From contig CM051516.1 in assembly GCA_028015205.1 (NCBI GenBank), positions 49,790,230 to 49,854,229 of the forward strand: a stretch of DNA of 64,000 nt, given 5' to 3'. Below are positions 13,464 through 24,372 of this stretch, piece by piece; the stretch's first letter is position 1, and each line of letters opens with the position of its first letter. The notes under the pieces are model-generated. The model was not told the DNA's origin. It saw only the letters and a program-made list of their open reading frames with translations, and made no database searches. The position numbers and the translations under genes are program-made. This DNA is from Mytilisepta virgata (taxonomy: Eukaryota; Mollusca; Bivalvia; Mytilida; Mytilidae).

Positions 13464-14755
13464 TGTGAGCAAAGCTCACTACTTGATACCCCCGCCTTAC
13501 ATAAGATACATGAAAGGAAATATCAATATTTTGAATAGGAAAACTCCAACAGCAGTGAGATGAGTTTCATCAAATTCCATTCAGTGGTTTAAGAGGAGTT
13601 GCGGAACCCCTATCACAATGAATGGCAAAGTACATGTGTTGGTATGGGAAACCCCAAATATTGGTCAGATCAAAATCTAAAATAGGAGGTGCACTACAGC
13701 ATCATGTAATAAAGATCCTCTGAAAGTTTCATCAAATTCCATTTCAGTAGTTTAGGAGGAGTTGCGGATGGCATCATGGAACCCCTATCACAATGAATGG
13801 CAAGGTCCATGTGTTGGTATGGGAAACCCCAAATGTTGCTAAGATCAGAATCTAAAATAGGAGGTGCACTACAGCATCATGTAATAAAGATCCTTTGAAA
13901 GTTTCATCAAATTCCATTTAGCAGTTTAGGAGGAGTTGCGGATGACATCATGGTACCTCTATCACAATGAATGTCAAAGTCCATGTTTTGGTATGGGTAA
14001 CCCCAAATATTCATCAGATCAAAATCTAAAATAGGAGGTGCACTACAGCATCATGTAATAAAGATCCTCTGAAAGTTTCATCAAATTCCATTCAGTAGTT
14101 TAGGAGGAGTTGCGGATGGCATCATGGTACCCCTATCACAATGAATGTCTAAGTCCATGTTTTGGTATGGGTTACACCAAATATTCATCAGATCAAAATC
14201 TAAAATAGGAGGTGCACTATGGCATCATGTAATAAATATCCTCTGAAAGTTTCATCAAATTCCATATAGTGGTTTAGGAGGAGTTGCGGATGGCATCATG
14301 GTACCCCTAACACAATGAATGGCAAAGTCTATGTGTTGGTATGGGAAACCCCAAATGTTGGTCAGATCAAAATCTAAAATAGGAGGTGCACTACAGCATC
14401 ATGTAATAAAGATCCTCTGAAAGTTTCATTAAATTCCATACAGTGGTTTAGGAGGAGTTGCGGATGGCATCATGGTACCCTCTATCACATTGAAAGTCAA
14501 AGTCCATGTTTTTCTATGGAAACCCCAAAAATTGGTCCGATCAAATTCTAAAATAGGAGGTGCACAATGCCATCAAGGGATGAAGATTCTCTGACAGTTT
14601 CATCAAATTCCATTCAGTAGTTTAGGAGTTGCGGATACAAAGGTCGGACGGACGGACGGACGGAGGGACGAAGGGACGGACAAACGGACGGACGGACGGA
14701 CGGACGGACACAACGAATACTATATACCCCACTTTTTTCAAAAGCAGGGGTATAA
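13464..14755 (+). mobile_element. non-autonomous element containing a ~176-bp tandem array
   Basis: About six and a half diverged units are repeated head to tail. The unit marker aataggaggtgcac recurs near 13682, 13856, 14032, 14208, 14378 and 14554, giving a period of roughly 170-176. The array ends in a GGAC run (14643-14711). The outer ends are inverted relative to each other (tgatacccccgcc at 13484 and aaagcaggggtat at 14740). No coding capacity was found. Copies diverge mainly by point changes, so the array is not very recent. Confidence 0.7.
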
Positions 14756-16990
14756 TAAATTAAACTGGAAATATTCATTAAGTTACCATCGCAAGAAAGT
14801 TTAAAAAGGACAAGGGGTGTTCAGGCCTGTATTTGGCCTAATATATGGCCAAAAATAGAAACCCAAGCAAGCAAAAAGATATATTTGTAAAACTACGCTT
14901 TAAGAACCTGCTTTGCAAAAAAAAAAAATACCATATTTCTTACATTAAAATGTCAATAAACCATCACCAAAATGACACAATGTCATAAAAATCTCAAATT
15001 TTGGATGATTTAGGCCAATTTTCACATAAACTTTGCAAGGGGAAATTGCCTGCGCATACAAGAAACAACTTTATATTTTATATGAATATATATTCGGATA
15101 GTATATAGCTTCTATAATAATATTTTTTGTTTCTGGAATGCGCACAATGTTTTTCGAGCAAAATATGCATGGAAAACTGCTAAACATCAGCTATTTTCAA
15201 GATATTTGTTCAATGAATCAATATTATAACATAATTTTGAAGTCACAATCCTTGAAATTAAGGCGAATTAAGATATTTTCCTCCCATCTTATATATTTTA
15301 CCAAATCCAGGCTAATTTTGAATCCATTCCTCAAATGTTCATATGTGTAGGCCAAAAAAGGGCCTTAACGCCCCTACTCCTTTCAGGCAGTGTAACATGT
15401 ATGTGATATTTGTTATTTAAGGAATGTTTCCAGTTTTTGAACAGGTTATACAATATAACCTTGTTTGGGTCAGTTTATGCATAATAAACTGCGAAGCGGT
15501 TTCTGAATGACCTAAACTGACCCAAACCAGGTTATTGGAGTATAACCTGTTCAAAAATTGGAAACATTCCTTATAATTTAATTTTAAAACAGAAGTAGGA
15601 TTCCTCGATTCAAGCATCAATAATGACATGGGACTATTGGAATTTACAAATCGCGGATTAATCCGTTGGTGATGTCACAAGTCCAAACCACGTTATACAG
15701 TATAACCAATGTTGCTCTATGCTGTTCAGCCAATCACAATTTAGTATTCAAATCAAATTAAATTATGATATTATAATATAAAATATATAATCCCACTGTA
15801 GACATATATTGCCAAGGGCTCTTAATACCTTAAGGTTTATTGGAAATTATAATTTTATGCGAAGGTATTCTATTGCCCAAATCCCTACTCTCTCCATTAC
15901 AAATGATTTGTTCGATTAACGTAAGTTATGCGAGTATAAATTACAGTGACAGTTGGCCAGTTATTGTCAGAACGGTTGTGAGAAATAATTATCGTAAATT
16001 ACATACTTTATTGGTCAAGCTCTAACATGTGGAATCTCTCAGACTATTGGGCTTTATGACTACCTGACCTTCGGACTATTGGACCTTCTTTTTTTACGAA
16101 CGATCCTTCCTTCGGCTTTATTTACTAAAGGGCCTTCCTTCGGACTAACGGACCACAGAATTATAAGGCCGTCACAACTCATTTTTACTTACTCTTAAAG
16201 AATTGCAGTTTTGGGAGAAGAATTATATTTTGTCTATGGAAATTTTTTACTTGTTTATTTACTTCTTATCAATGATCTATCATTGATCACCAGTATTCAT
16301 ACTTATAAAGGAATAAGGGTTTGTGAAAATGACCATAGTATGTAGAAGTAAAATATTTCATTCGCAAACTATTGATATATACTTGTTCTAAATTGCTGGA
16401 AAAAAACTAGTTTGATTTAGGATTATTGTATATAATTTATGTATTTACTAAGGTTTTCTTGCAGATGAACTTAAAGAAAAACGTGACAATCGTGTTCCTC
16501 TCTCCTCGTCATCATGGACGTTTTCTGGTATATAACATGGTAATGAAGAACTTCCATTATGTGAATGGAACATTCGAATGCAATTCCGTTCCAACGCATA
16601 TTGAATTGCTGGGATTTAAAATGCAGCAGGTGTATTGGATGTTAAATCTATTTTTAGTTCAAATCACGAAAGGATTAAAACTTAAAACTTTATTTTCAAC
16701 GTTTTATTATCAGAATCTAAGTATACTTAATCAAGACATGGAATTGGTTTGTAATTAGAGAGTAAAGAGAAATATCTTTCAAAGTTATTTTTATTTCGAT
16801 TTCAGTAATAAATGTGACATTTGTTAATTTCAATATAGTTTATAGTTTCATACGCATACAGTATGGACAATTATGATATGGATATTTCAATCCTATTTGG
16901 TCAATGTAGTAATTTAATAATTGCTAGTATAATATAATCATGAACAAAAATTAATGTCACGTGCTGTTCTGATATATGAAAAAAGATTTT
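14756..16990. other. no firm gene; foldback at 15419-15572 and a weak exon candidate at 16465-16535
   Basis: Around 16040-16165 there is a low-complexity stretch with repeated 'ccttcggactattgg' units. At 16465 a good acceptor (ttttcttgcag) is followed by 23 codons reading DELKEKRDNRVPLSSSS and a stop at 16533. Its phase equals that of the membrane exon at 7947, so it could be an alternative terminal exon, but nothing else supports it. Confidence 0.35.
15419..15572. repeat. foldback element with ~32-bp arms
   Basis: The left arm from aaggaatgtttccag to aacaggttata and the right arm from tataacctgttcaaa to gaaacattcctt are complementary. Inner sections also pair (gggtcagttta with taaactgaccc). 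It is a hairpin-type MITE without coding content. Confidence 0.75.
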
Positions 16991-17036
16991 AGTTTTGTTG
17001 TGTGCCTTGCGTTCAAGTCGCATTTTTGAAGCCAGC

Positions 17037-18587
17037 ATGATTGTCTTTACATTATTTTCCCGGATTCCTTATTCACTGAACATAGTGAGTGGACCAATAA
17101 TTTCATATATATCAATTTTATTGAATATTATAGTATTTATGGTTTTGTTTGATAAGAAAATCAGAACCCCTTGCACGATAGTAATGCAGAGCCTCGCTAT
17201 TGCAGACAGCCTTACTGCATTTTTCACATATGGAATGGAGCCCATTTTTGCGTCAGTCTACACAGAAATTGGATCCAACAACACGGAAAATTTTATTTAC
17301 ATCTGGAATAATGATAAAGTTGAATGGAGGAAAGAAGACATAGAAGAAATCCTGTCACTTATCAACATACAGTACCCGTACTGCCTTCTGCATTACTGCG
17401 CATCACAATTAGCTGATGCCTTCCATCTTGTTTCCACATTGTTGACAACTTGTCTTGGGGTCCATAAATTATTAGCCGTAGTCTTTCCTGTATGGAGTCG
17501 TCACAAAGTCACCGTTAGATATTCTACAGTTGTCAGCTGCGTATGTTTTATCATTTCGATGGCTATCAACATCCCAAAGATGTTTGTTGCTAGGTTAAAA
17601 TCCGGCAAGGAAGGACTGTGTTTATTTTCAGAGCCACACAAAATCTTGGAGAAATACGTCTTGTCAGTTTTACCCATTTTCATCACCACTTTATTGATTT
17701 GCTCAGTTGTAACAATGTTATTGTCTACATGTTACATCGTAGTTACTCTTTTTAAACGGAAGCATGTCCGAGGGCAATCATCAACATCCATGGCCGAGAG
17801 AAAATCCAGCATATTAATTGTTTGTGTGATGGTTGTTTTTCTTCTTTCAGAGATTCCTCGTCTTTACTTAAACCTGATCATATTCAGCACCTACAAAGGA
17901 GAGTTAGATAAGGAGGATATAGTTCGGTTCACTGTTAACGATGAAATAGATAGTGCGTTATCAGCTTGTTATACAGATTTGGAAGAGGATATCATAGAAA
18001 GATCCATCATGCCTAGATTACAAACCGATGTCTCCTGTAAACCTGTCATGCCAGTTCATGTAAAAGATTGGATAGAAAAATCATTAAACGTGAGCGATGA
18101 TAAACAAGGCTACTTCCAACCCAATCTGATGCAAAAGATAGAAGGTCATTATCGAGGTGATATTGATAGAATAGTCAACAGAATGTATACAAAGCGGAAA
18201 GATGTTTTGGAAAAAGGCTACGAACATTTGTATTCTATTTTGGACTGTAACAACATTACAGACATATGGCGTAACATAAGTTATGAATATTACAGTCAGT
18301 ACTATAGGTGTGACTTTACAGCATTCAGCACACTTACAAAAATCCTGCCCAGAATGATTCTTGGATCGGCGTCGTACAGCGAACCTATGAATTACATCCT
18401 GAATAGCGTATGGGGAATGGGTATTAGCTTGAGAGAATTGAAGATTCTGATGGAAATTTTGAAAATATCAACCATTCTGGGATGCGTTTCTAATTTTATC
18501 ATTTACATTGCAATGAGTACGAAACTTAGAGAAGCCTTGTCTAACAGACTTGGATTTTTATGTTCGCCATTAAAAAACTTTGACTAA
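17037..18587 (+). CDS. rhodopsin-type seven-helix receptor with a giant third extracellular loop
   Basis: Intronless ORF of 516 codons from the ATG at 17037. The frame is open a little further up but only with non-ATG codons. Hydrophobic helices lie at about residues 17-38, 47-68, 117-148, 163-183, 207-237, 257-284 and 471-493. Class-A marks: Asn30 in helix 1, LAIAD in helix 2, Cys116/Cys121 and Cys195 for the usual disulphide, Pro213 in helix 5, EIPRL in helix 6. The DRY position reads GVHKL and NPxxY reads NFIIY. The layout resembles invertebrate FMRFamide/sex-peptide-type peptide receptors (family knowledge, not proof of ligand). Odd: residues 286-470 between helices 6 and 7 form a loop of about 185 residues with four Cys (311, 334, 404, 425) and N-glycosylation sites, and the first extracellular loop is also long. 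No frameshift or stop is present. Confidence 0.85.
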   Translation: MIVFTLFSRIPYSLNIVSGPIISYISILLNIIVFMVLFDKKIRTPCTIVMQSLAIADSLTAFFTYGMEPIFASVYTEIGSNNTENFIYIWNNDKVEWRKEDIEEILSLINIQYPYCLLHYCASQLADAFHLVSTLLTTCLGVHKLLAVVFPVWSRHKVTVRYSTVVSCVCFIISMAINIPKMFVARLKSGKEGLCLFSEPHKILEKYVLSVLPIFITTLLICSVVTMLLSTCYIVVTLFKRKHVRGQSSTSMAERKSSILIVCVMVVFLLSEIPRLYLNLIIFSTYKGELDKEDIVRFTVNDEIDSALSACYTDLEEDIIERSIMPRLQTDVSCKPVMPVHVKDWIEKSLNVSDDKQGYFQPNLMQKIEGHYRGDIDRIVNRMYTKRKDVLEKGYEHLYSILDCNNITDIWRNISYEYYSQYYRCDFTAFSTLTKILPRMILGSASYSEPMNYILNSVWGMGISLRELKILMEILKISTILGCVSNFIIYIAMSTKLREALSNRLGFLCSPLKNFD

Positions 18588-19374
18588 TCTGAGTTTGATT
18601 AACTTAGTTAATCTCTCTACTTAGACTAAGCTCAAAATCTAATGATTAATATGTTACAGGACAAACCAAAAAAACCAATGAACTGACAAAAGCGCATCTT
18701 AAAAATGTTAAGCATAGTTTTCATTGTATATATGCATGCATATGAACTGAATATATTGACTAAAATATTAATTATTCTTATTAGACTTTTTCATGTGAGG
18801 TTTACCTTCCTTTTATTTAGAAATTCTAAAAGATATTAAATTCCTATGTTAGATATGTTGTTTATTGTTTGCTTGATTTTTTTTTTGGGGGGGGGGGGTG
18901 TGTAAGGTTGCGTTTCTTACTATTTCGAGCATAGTACTCAAATACTTGGATACTCAGACAAAAATGCTTCTGGAAGGATGAATGCATATGAATAGATTTT
19001 ATATGACTGAAAAGGTGTATGAATAATACGTCCCATTTATACAAAATGTAAAATGTAAAAATCTGATGGCACGCTCAGTTATTTTATATTTTCAGTACTA
19101 CAATTTACACTTAATAATTAACTCGAGAAATCGAAAGAAAATTCAAGAGGGTTCTTTGATCAGTAGAAACTTGCTATTGGTTTCATCTGTACATTCGTTA
19201 CAATTTGAAGTAGGTAGTTTTATAGTGTTGTTCAAGGTCTATATCATTCAATGTAGTTGGTGATAGACGCTTTAACTCAAATGTTTCGCCACAAAGTATA
19301 CAAAATACAGTGGCCTCTAAAATTAGAGGATTCTGAAATCTTGTATCGTTGCCAACTCGTATTTGTAGTACATT
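18588..19374. other. no recognised gene
   Basis: AT-rich DNA downstream of the receptor ORF with a G run at 18887-18897. The 60-65 codon frames have no domain. Confidence 0.5.
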
Positions 19375-19735
19375 TAATATCTTTGATTTGATTCAGTCGG
19401 GTATCGAACCGGCGACCGGCCGCACACAGATGATCACGCTACCGTTAGACCACCGACGATGGATGGATGAATTATTTTTTAACATCCAGTGGCAACCATT
19501 AAGTACATACCAGGACGAGAAAATGTTGATATGATATGAATATGAACCCTGCTTTGTACTAGACCGACACGCTGAGCCGGATTTTAACGTGCTAGCTCAC
19601 GAGGTAACTGTCCACAGGAAGACATATCACCCCATCTGGACACATTATACTGACTCCGAGCCGACCAGTCCTTGGCCTTTACAGTAGATGCGCTTGCTTG
19701 GCGGAGAAGCAGCAAATACCAATTTTGACCCGGTC
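19375..19735 (-). mobile_element. two tRNA-derived SINE segments in tandem
   Basis: On the minus strand, 19458-19735 matches the body and tail of the full SINE at 33022-33382 (aaataccaattttga, ccgagccgaccagtc, ctttgtactagaccgacac) but lacks its tRNA-like head. Beyond its (ATCC) tail, 19395-19458 is the tRNA-like head of another SINE, with a B-box reading GGTTCGATACC and an A-box-like GTCTAACGGTAG. A truncated SINE therefore abuts another SINE head. Confidence 0.7.
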
Positions 19736-20221
19736 GGAAAATCATATTTTGATCTATGAATAAGAATATGTTTGGTATGTTTCTTTCTCCGATAGATTCG
19801 GGTTGTAAACTTGTTAGAAACATGTATAACGGATTATTGCAGAATACGATTTGATTTGATTTCTTCAACCCAATGAAAGTATAACCGGCGATGTATTTAG
19901 TTCTTCTTTTTCACTGATAACCGTTGACTTTTTAATCTTAAATATCTACCCATTTTTTATCCTAAACGATTGAATTCAATGCATTCTTATGTTAGCAAAC
20001 AAAAATATTTTGCTTAATCATTAATAAGTTTACGTTTTCTATGTGCAAAGTTCGTGTAGTCCTTTTATTTTTCTTTAAATTGTTAGAATACAAAGATAAA
20101 AAGAAAAATAAAAGGACTCCATGTATTCTTACTTACCATCCATCTCTCAAAAACAGCTTCGGTGTCATTCGTGAGCATTGGAAAACAGTTGAAAAGAATT
20201 CCAAATTATCCAAGATTTTTC

Positions 20222-20726
20222 CCATGATAGCTTTTAGGCAACCCAATAGTCTGCGGAATCTGCTGGTGCTGGCTGAAGTGTCTGATAATAGAAGTACTTC
20301 TGGAGAATGTCGCTCGTTTGATAAAAACGCTGCAAATGCTGCCTACAGATGCATCCCTCATCAACTTTTCACAGTAAGGCAACCGAAAAGAGCTATAGGA
20401 TATTTTGCAATGTTACCTGCAAAAGTATGAACGTTATTTACATTCTAGAATGTTCGGTTTGTGGCCTCCAATATGTTGGTGAGTCAAAGCAGCCTTTCCA
20501 CAAACGCCTCAATGGCCATAGGAGTGATATCTCTAAGAAGCCACTTCTCCCAGTTTCTCGGCATTTCAGACAATTGGGTCACAAATTTAATGACTTTAAC
20601 CGCATGAAAATCCTAGTGATTGAACAGAACATTCACTGGAGTGATGCCCAGCGACAGGCTCGGGAAAGCTTTTGGATAAAGGAACTAAATGTACATCATC
20701 CAAACGGCATCAATAAGAAATACTAA
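20222..20726 (+). pseudogene. Penelope-like GIY-YIG endonuclease domain, frameshifted
   Basis: The domain reads MNVIYILECSVCGLQYVGES at about 20430-20490, followed by the conserved Arg (HKRLNGHRSDI). This is the GIY-YIG pattern in the form used by Penelope-like elements, where it nicks target DNA. The upstream linker lies in another frame (20041-20430) and the domain in 20349-20726, so a frameshift near 20360-20420 breaks the ORF. The copy at 45994-46497 preserves both parts in one frame. Not functional as it stands. Confidence 0.85.
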
Positions 20727-20897
20727 CAGTTTTATTTTTCACTCATTTTGGGATATACATATACAGAGTCACGTATATTTGAGTATCGAGTTTTGTTGTA
20801 AATCATGAAGTTCAAGATCTGAGATTAAAATCAATAGACCAAAACTTACCTGGATTACTGAGCTATTTTTACACATACAATTAGTATTGTAAAAACT

Positions 20898-20948
20898 ATC
20901 GACACTGACGAAGGCTATTTGTTAAGCCGAAATATTTGTCAACACGAT
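20898..20948 (+). ncRNA. hammerhead-ribozyme-like motif in Penelope-like 3' region
   Basis: Core elements in order: CTGACGA (20905-20911), helix II GGCT/AGCC (20913-16 with 20925-28), GAAA (20929-32), a tiny helix III closing on TATTTG, then GTC (20938-40). ATCG (20898-20901) can pair with CGAT (20945-48) as part of helix I. Minimal hammerheads with tiny helix III are known from Penelope-like elements. Deviations: one extra A before helix II and an unpaired ACA/AACA next to the core. Activity is untested; degenerate or structural relic is possible. Confidence 0.5.
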
Positions 20949-21202
20949 TTTATAACATCATCTTCCTATATTACCATCTTATATTAGTACCGTTGTGCAA
21001 ATCTTTAGACTTATATATATATGTGTATATATATATTATTTCGAAGGTAACCAAACTGTTGAATATACATGTCACATTTAATTATTTTACAGACTATCAA
21101 TCCACATTGACTCATTGACTTTTTGACAGACATTGACAACTGCTCCACTTAAATGCAGCATTACATGCAGCTGAAGCTTTTGATCAGACTATAAAAGATG
21201 GT

Positions 21203-21275
21203 TTTATTTCGTAATATTACGTTTCGTTTCGTTATGTTTCGTTTCGTTACATTTCGTTTCGTTTCGTTTCGATTC
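21203..21275 (+). repeat. (CGTTT)n microsatellite
   Basis: A pentanucleotide run (ttacgtttcgtttcgtt and similar) with a few interruptions. Confidence 0.85.
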
Positions 21276-24200
21276 CGTTTCTCACTTTATAAGTATCCCC
21301 TTTGTATTGGGATATCAAATCTTCTGGCAAATTGAAAATTTACAATTAAAACTAAATCTCATTGTTTGTAGTAAACGGTAAATATTTAATAATAGTCAGG
21401 TAATTGAAACTAAGTGCTGTCTTGTTTTTTTATGTATAGTAATGTATCCTAATACCGAGTTACTGAATTTACTTATTGGATTTTTTTTAATTGTTTCTCT
21501 ATCTTTTAAAGGTTTTAGAATGTTGTTTTTCCAAAATTTGGGCCTGTATTCAAAGATATGATTGTGAAAAAAGGTTCATGCATCAAATTTGGTATCAGAG
21601 AAGAGGAGTTATATTATAACCATTGAGTAAATGTTTCTGCTGTTTGAATCCAAGTCAACGATGGTATCACGAGCTCAGTTGTAAGTATTCCGATTCTACC
21701 GTAATTCAAAATTCGATGTTTTAAAAATGTTGCGAAAACTAATGGTATCTTCCAATAGCTGTGTCAAACCTTGGTTTACTTAGTTTTACTATGTTGGTTG
21801 GTTTGGCATTTGAATTTGTTTTGTGTTATTGTTTTGGCCATCACAATTTTCTGCCCTTGAGCACAACTGATTATAGTCGTAAATCGAAGAAATAATATCT
21901 TGTGCATAAACATATATATTACTAACATTTCATGTGCATATATGTGATGTTTATCAGGACGAAAAAACGAACCGATCAATTAAATGTATGAAAAAATGTA
22001 TCAGACCTATCCTTTATACAAATGAGTCGGGATGATTATCAAATTAAAATGTCAAACCTTTTCGGATAATTTAGAAAAAATTCTATTAGATTGAAAATAC
22101 AATTCTTCATTCTTTTTTGTATATAAATATACAATTTTATTGTTGAGGACTGAATGTCAAATGCTTAATTGATATGTGAAAAAAAACAGCTTTTTCGTTA
22201 ACGCCTGTTTGAATTCTTTGGTAAGGCTATATTTATTTAGATTACCCCATTGAACGATTTGAAATATACCTTCCCTTGAATATAAATGTGGTTTAATGGT
22301 CACATTTGGCCTTTATCACAATTTGTTTGGTTTTTTATCCAATTCATTGAAGAGCTTATTACCCTGAGGTTATAGATATTCGCTTAAGATTTGTTAAAAT
22401 ATTCAATTTCATTTTTTGTAATGGTCTTTTTATTGATTTTTGTTTTAAAATTAACTATATTGAAACATTAGATAGATTCCTTTTTACTTTGCCCTTTATA
22501 ATCAACCTCATGATAGCCAACAACAGAAATGGCTAATGGCCTTTGATTGTTGGACTGAAATAAGCAAAATGAAACTTAGTTTTAGAACTGAATTGTCCAG
22601 ATGCACGCATCAAATTTATAGGCAAAGTTGTTACCTGACGATATATTTGTTAGGGCAGGTGGTCATGTTCCCTAAGAGTCTTCGCAGCTTGTGACAGACA
22701 CTCAACTATTTACAAATTGTCCAAATTTGACTGACATAAACTTTAGTTCTTTTTAATCTTTTCAAAATTACATCTATATTTCTCAATAATGTTTGCATTT
22801 AATTTATAATGAATAAACAGTTTTTGGCATGAAATTTTTTTTCAATTGCATAACTGTAGCTAAATTATGAAACCGTTATTCTTAAAGTCAATATATGAAA
22901 TTGACATTTTTATAATAAAATATTTTGAAACTATATTTATACAATAGTTTTCAAAACATAAGAATATTTCCCTTATAACAGTTATAACAGTGCCCTTTTC
23001 AATTAAAAGAATATTTTGCTTTTTATAATTAAAATATTGTTTACATGATCTGACATGGGTTATGGGCTTGTGTAAGTCGTTTTTCCGGAAATTCATAAAA
23101 AATTTGTTAAATATCCACAACAAAGTTTTTGTACCTTTATTTCCTTTTGTCGTATGGTAAAATGCTGCACTTGGAAATCAGAGACCAGAGATTCCGATTC
23201 CTGTACAAAATTAATTAATTTTTGCGTAAAATTCATACAAATATGAAGTTGTTGAACCAGCGCAGTTGATGATTGAACCCCGTTGACGCCCAGGATATAT
23301 ATTTGTTTCTTGCTTGGGATGTACGACATTATAGCAAATCCACGGTTTATTTATCAAGAAATCAGTTGATGAAATGAGTGGTTCTCGGCGCAATTTGTCA
23401 TGTACAAGTTTGTTTATATCCATTCTGTTACTCTTCAACAAATATAATTCTAATTGCTACAATCTAAAGCTTCATATTTATATTATTCCTCATCCTAAAT
23501 GTTACCCATTACCAAGCCAGGATCATGAAGCTGTGTGTTTGGTAAGTGGTCTAAAAGTATATAAATGATGGCTATATTTCGATAAAAGAATACTGAAGCG
23601 ACAAGAAATTGGGAAAAAGTCAAAAAGACCGAAATACAAAGACAAGACAAACCAGTGAGAATGCAACATAGCACAAGAATACCACAACAATATAACCTAA
23701 AAAAAATAATACAACAAAATAAACAGAATTAGAAAAAAAACAGTGCAGAAACTATTATCAGTCCCTATTCATCTTACAAATATGAAAGAAGCAGTCAAAA
23801 TATATTACATGTATTACACTTTGTGGTTCCTTCAGTCCAGCATTGATGTTTTAAACCGAGACCATTCTCATGAAAATGCATGAAATAATTTGTCAACGGA
23901 CATTAATCCTACAACAATCCACTGCAATGACTCAATATGACTGACAGCACTAAAATTTTGTTTTGTTATTTTTCCTGTACAATCGTTTTTTTTTTAGCTT
24001 TTCGTTGAATGATATTATAGGATATGTATTCAGATAAAAAATATACCAAAATTGAGGCAATCGGAATACACAATTAGCATCCCTGGTGTTTTGAACACTG
24101 TAGCACTTTCATAGTCATATGTTTGAATAACTATTTTACTCAAATCAACTACCTTTTTTAACATCGGACTCGGACATCTTTTGAACTGAGTTTTACTGTG

Positions 24201-24370
24201 TGTATCGCTGTGTGTTTTTTATTCCACATTGGTTAGAGGTATGGGGGGGGGGGGGGGGGGGGTTTGAGATCTCACAAAACGTGTTTAACCCGCCGCATTT
24301 TTGCGCCTGTCCCAAGTCAGGAAACTCTAGCCTTTGTTAGTCGTGTGTGTTTTTTTAATTTTGGTTCATT
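21276..24370. other. no recognised gene; scattered short repeats
   Basis: Contains a copy of the 60-bp dispersed repeat at 21857-21907 (inverted partial: gagcacaactga to atcttgtgcat), an A-rich dispersed segment at about 23590-23790 resembling 6460-6730 and 39300-39480, and a G run at 24243-24262. Short frames carry no domains. Confidence 0.5.
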
Positions 24371-24372
24371 TT

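Larger units (their letters stand above)
20080..21036 (+). mobile_element. 5'-truncated Penelope-like element with inverted tail
   Basis: Matches the 3' third of the minus-strand element at 45494-47925 from tgttagaata (20080) to the TA repeat (about 21016-21036). It carries the GIY-YIG endonuclease part but no RT. Just upstream, 20057-20076 (gtccttttatttttctt) is an inverted copy of 20102-20118, the 5' inverted-tail structure often left by Penelope-like insertion. The 3' end stops in a TATA run, as does the other copy. Confidence 0.85.

Noticed and set aside
13464..14755. CRISPR-like array
   Set aside because: Units are about 176 bp with no short direct repeat/spacer pattern; eukaryotic element with terminal motifs.
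16995..17036. Longer N-terminus of the receptor
   Set aside because: The extra codons lack an ATG; the ATG at 17037 gives a normal start just before helix 1.
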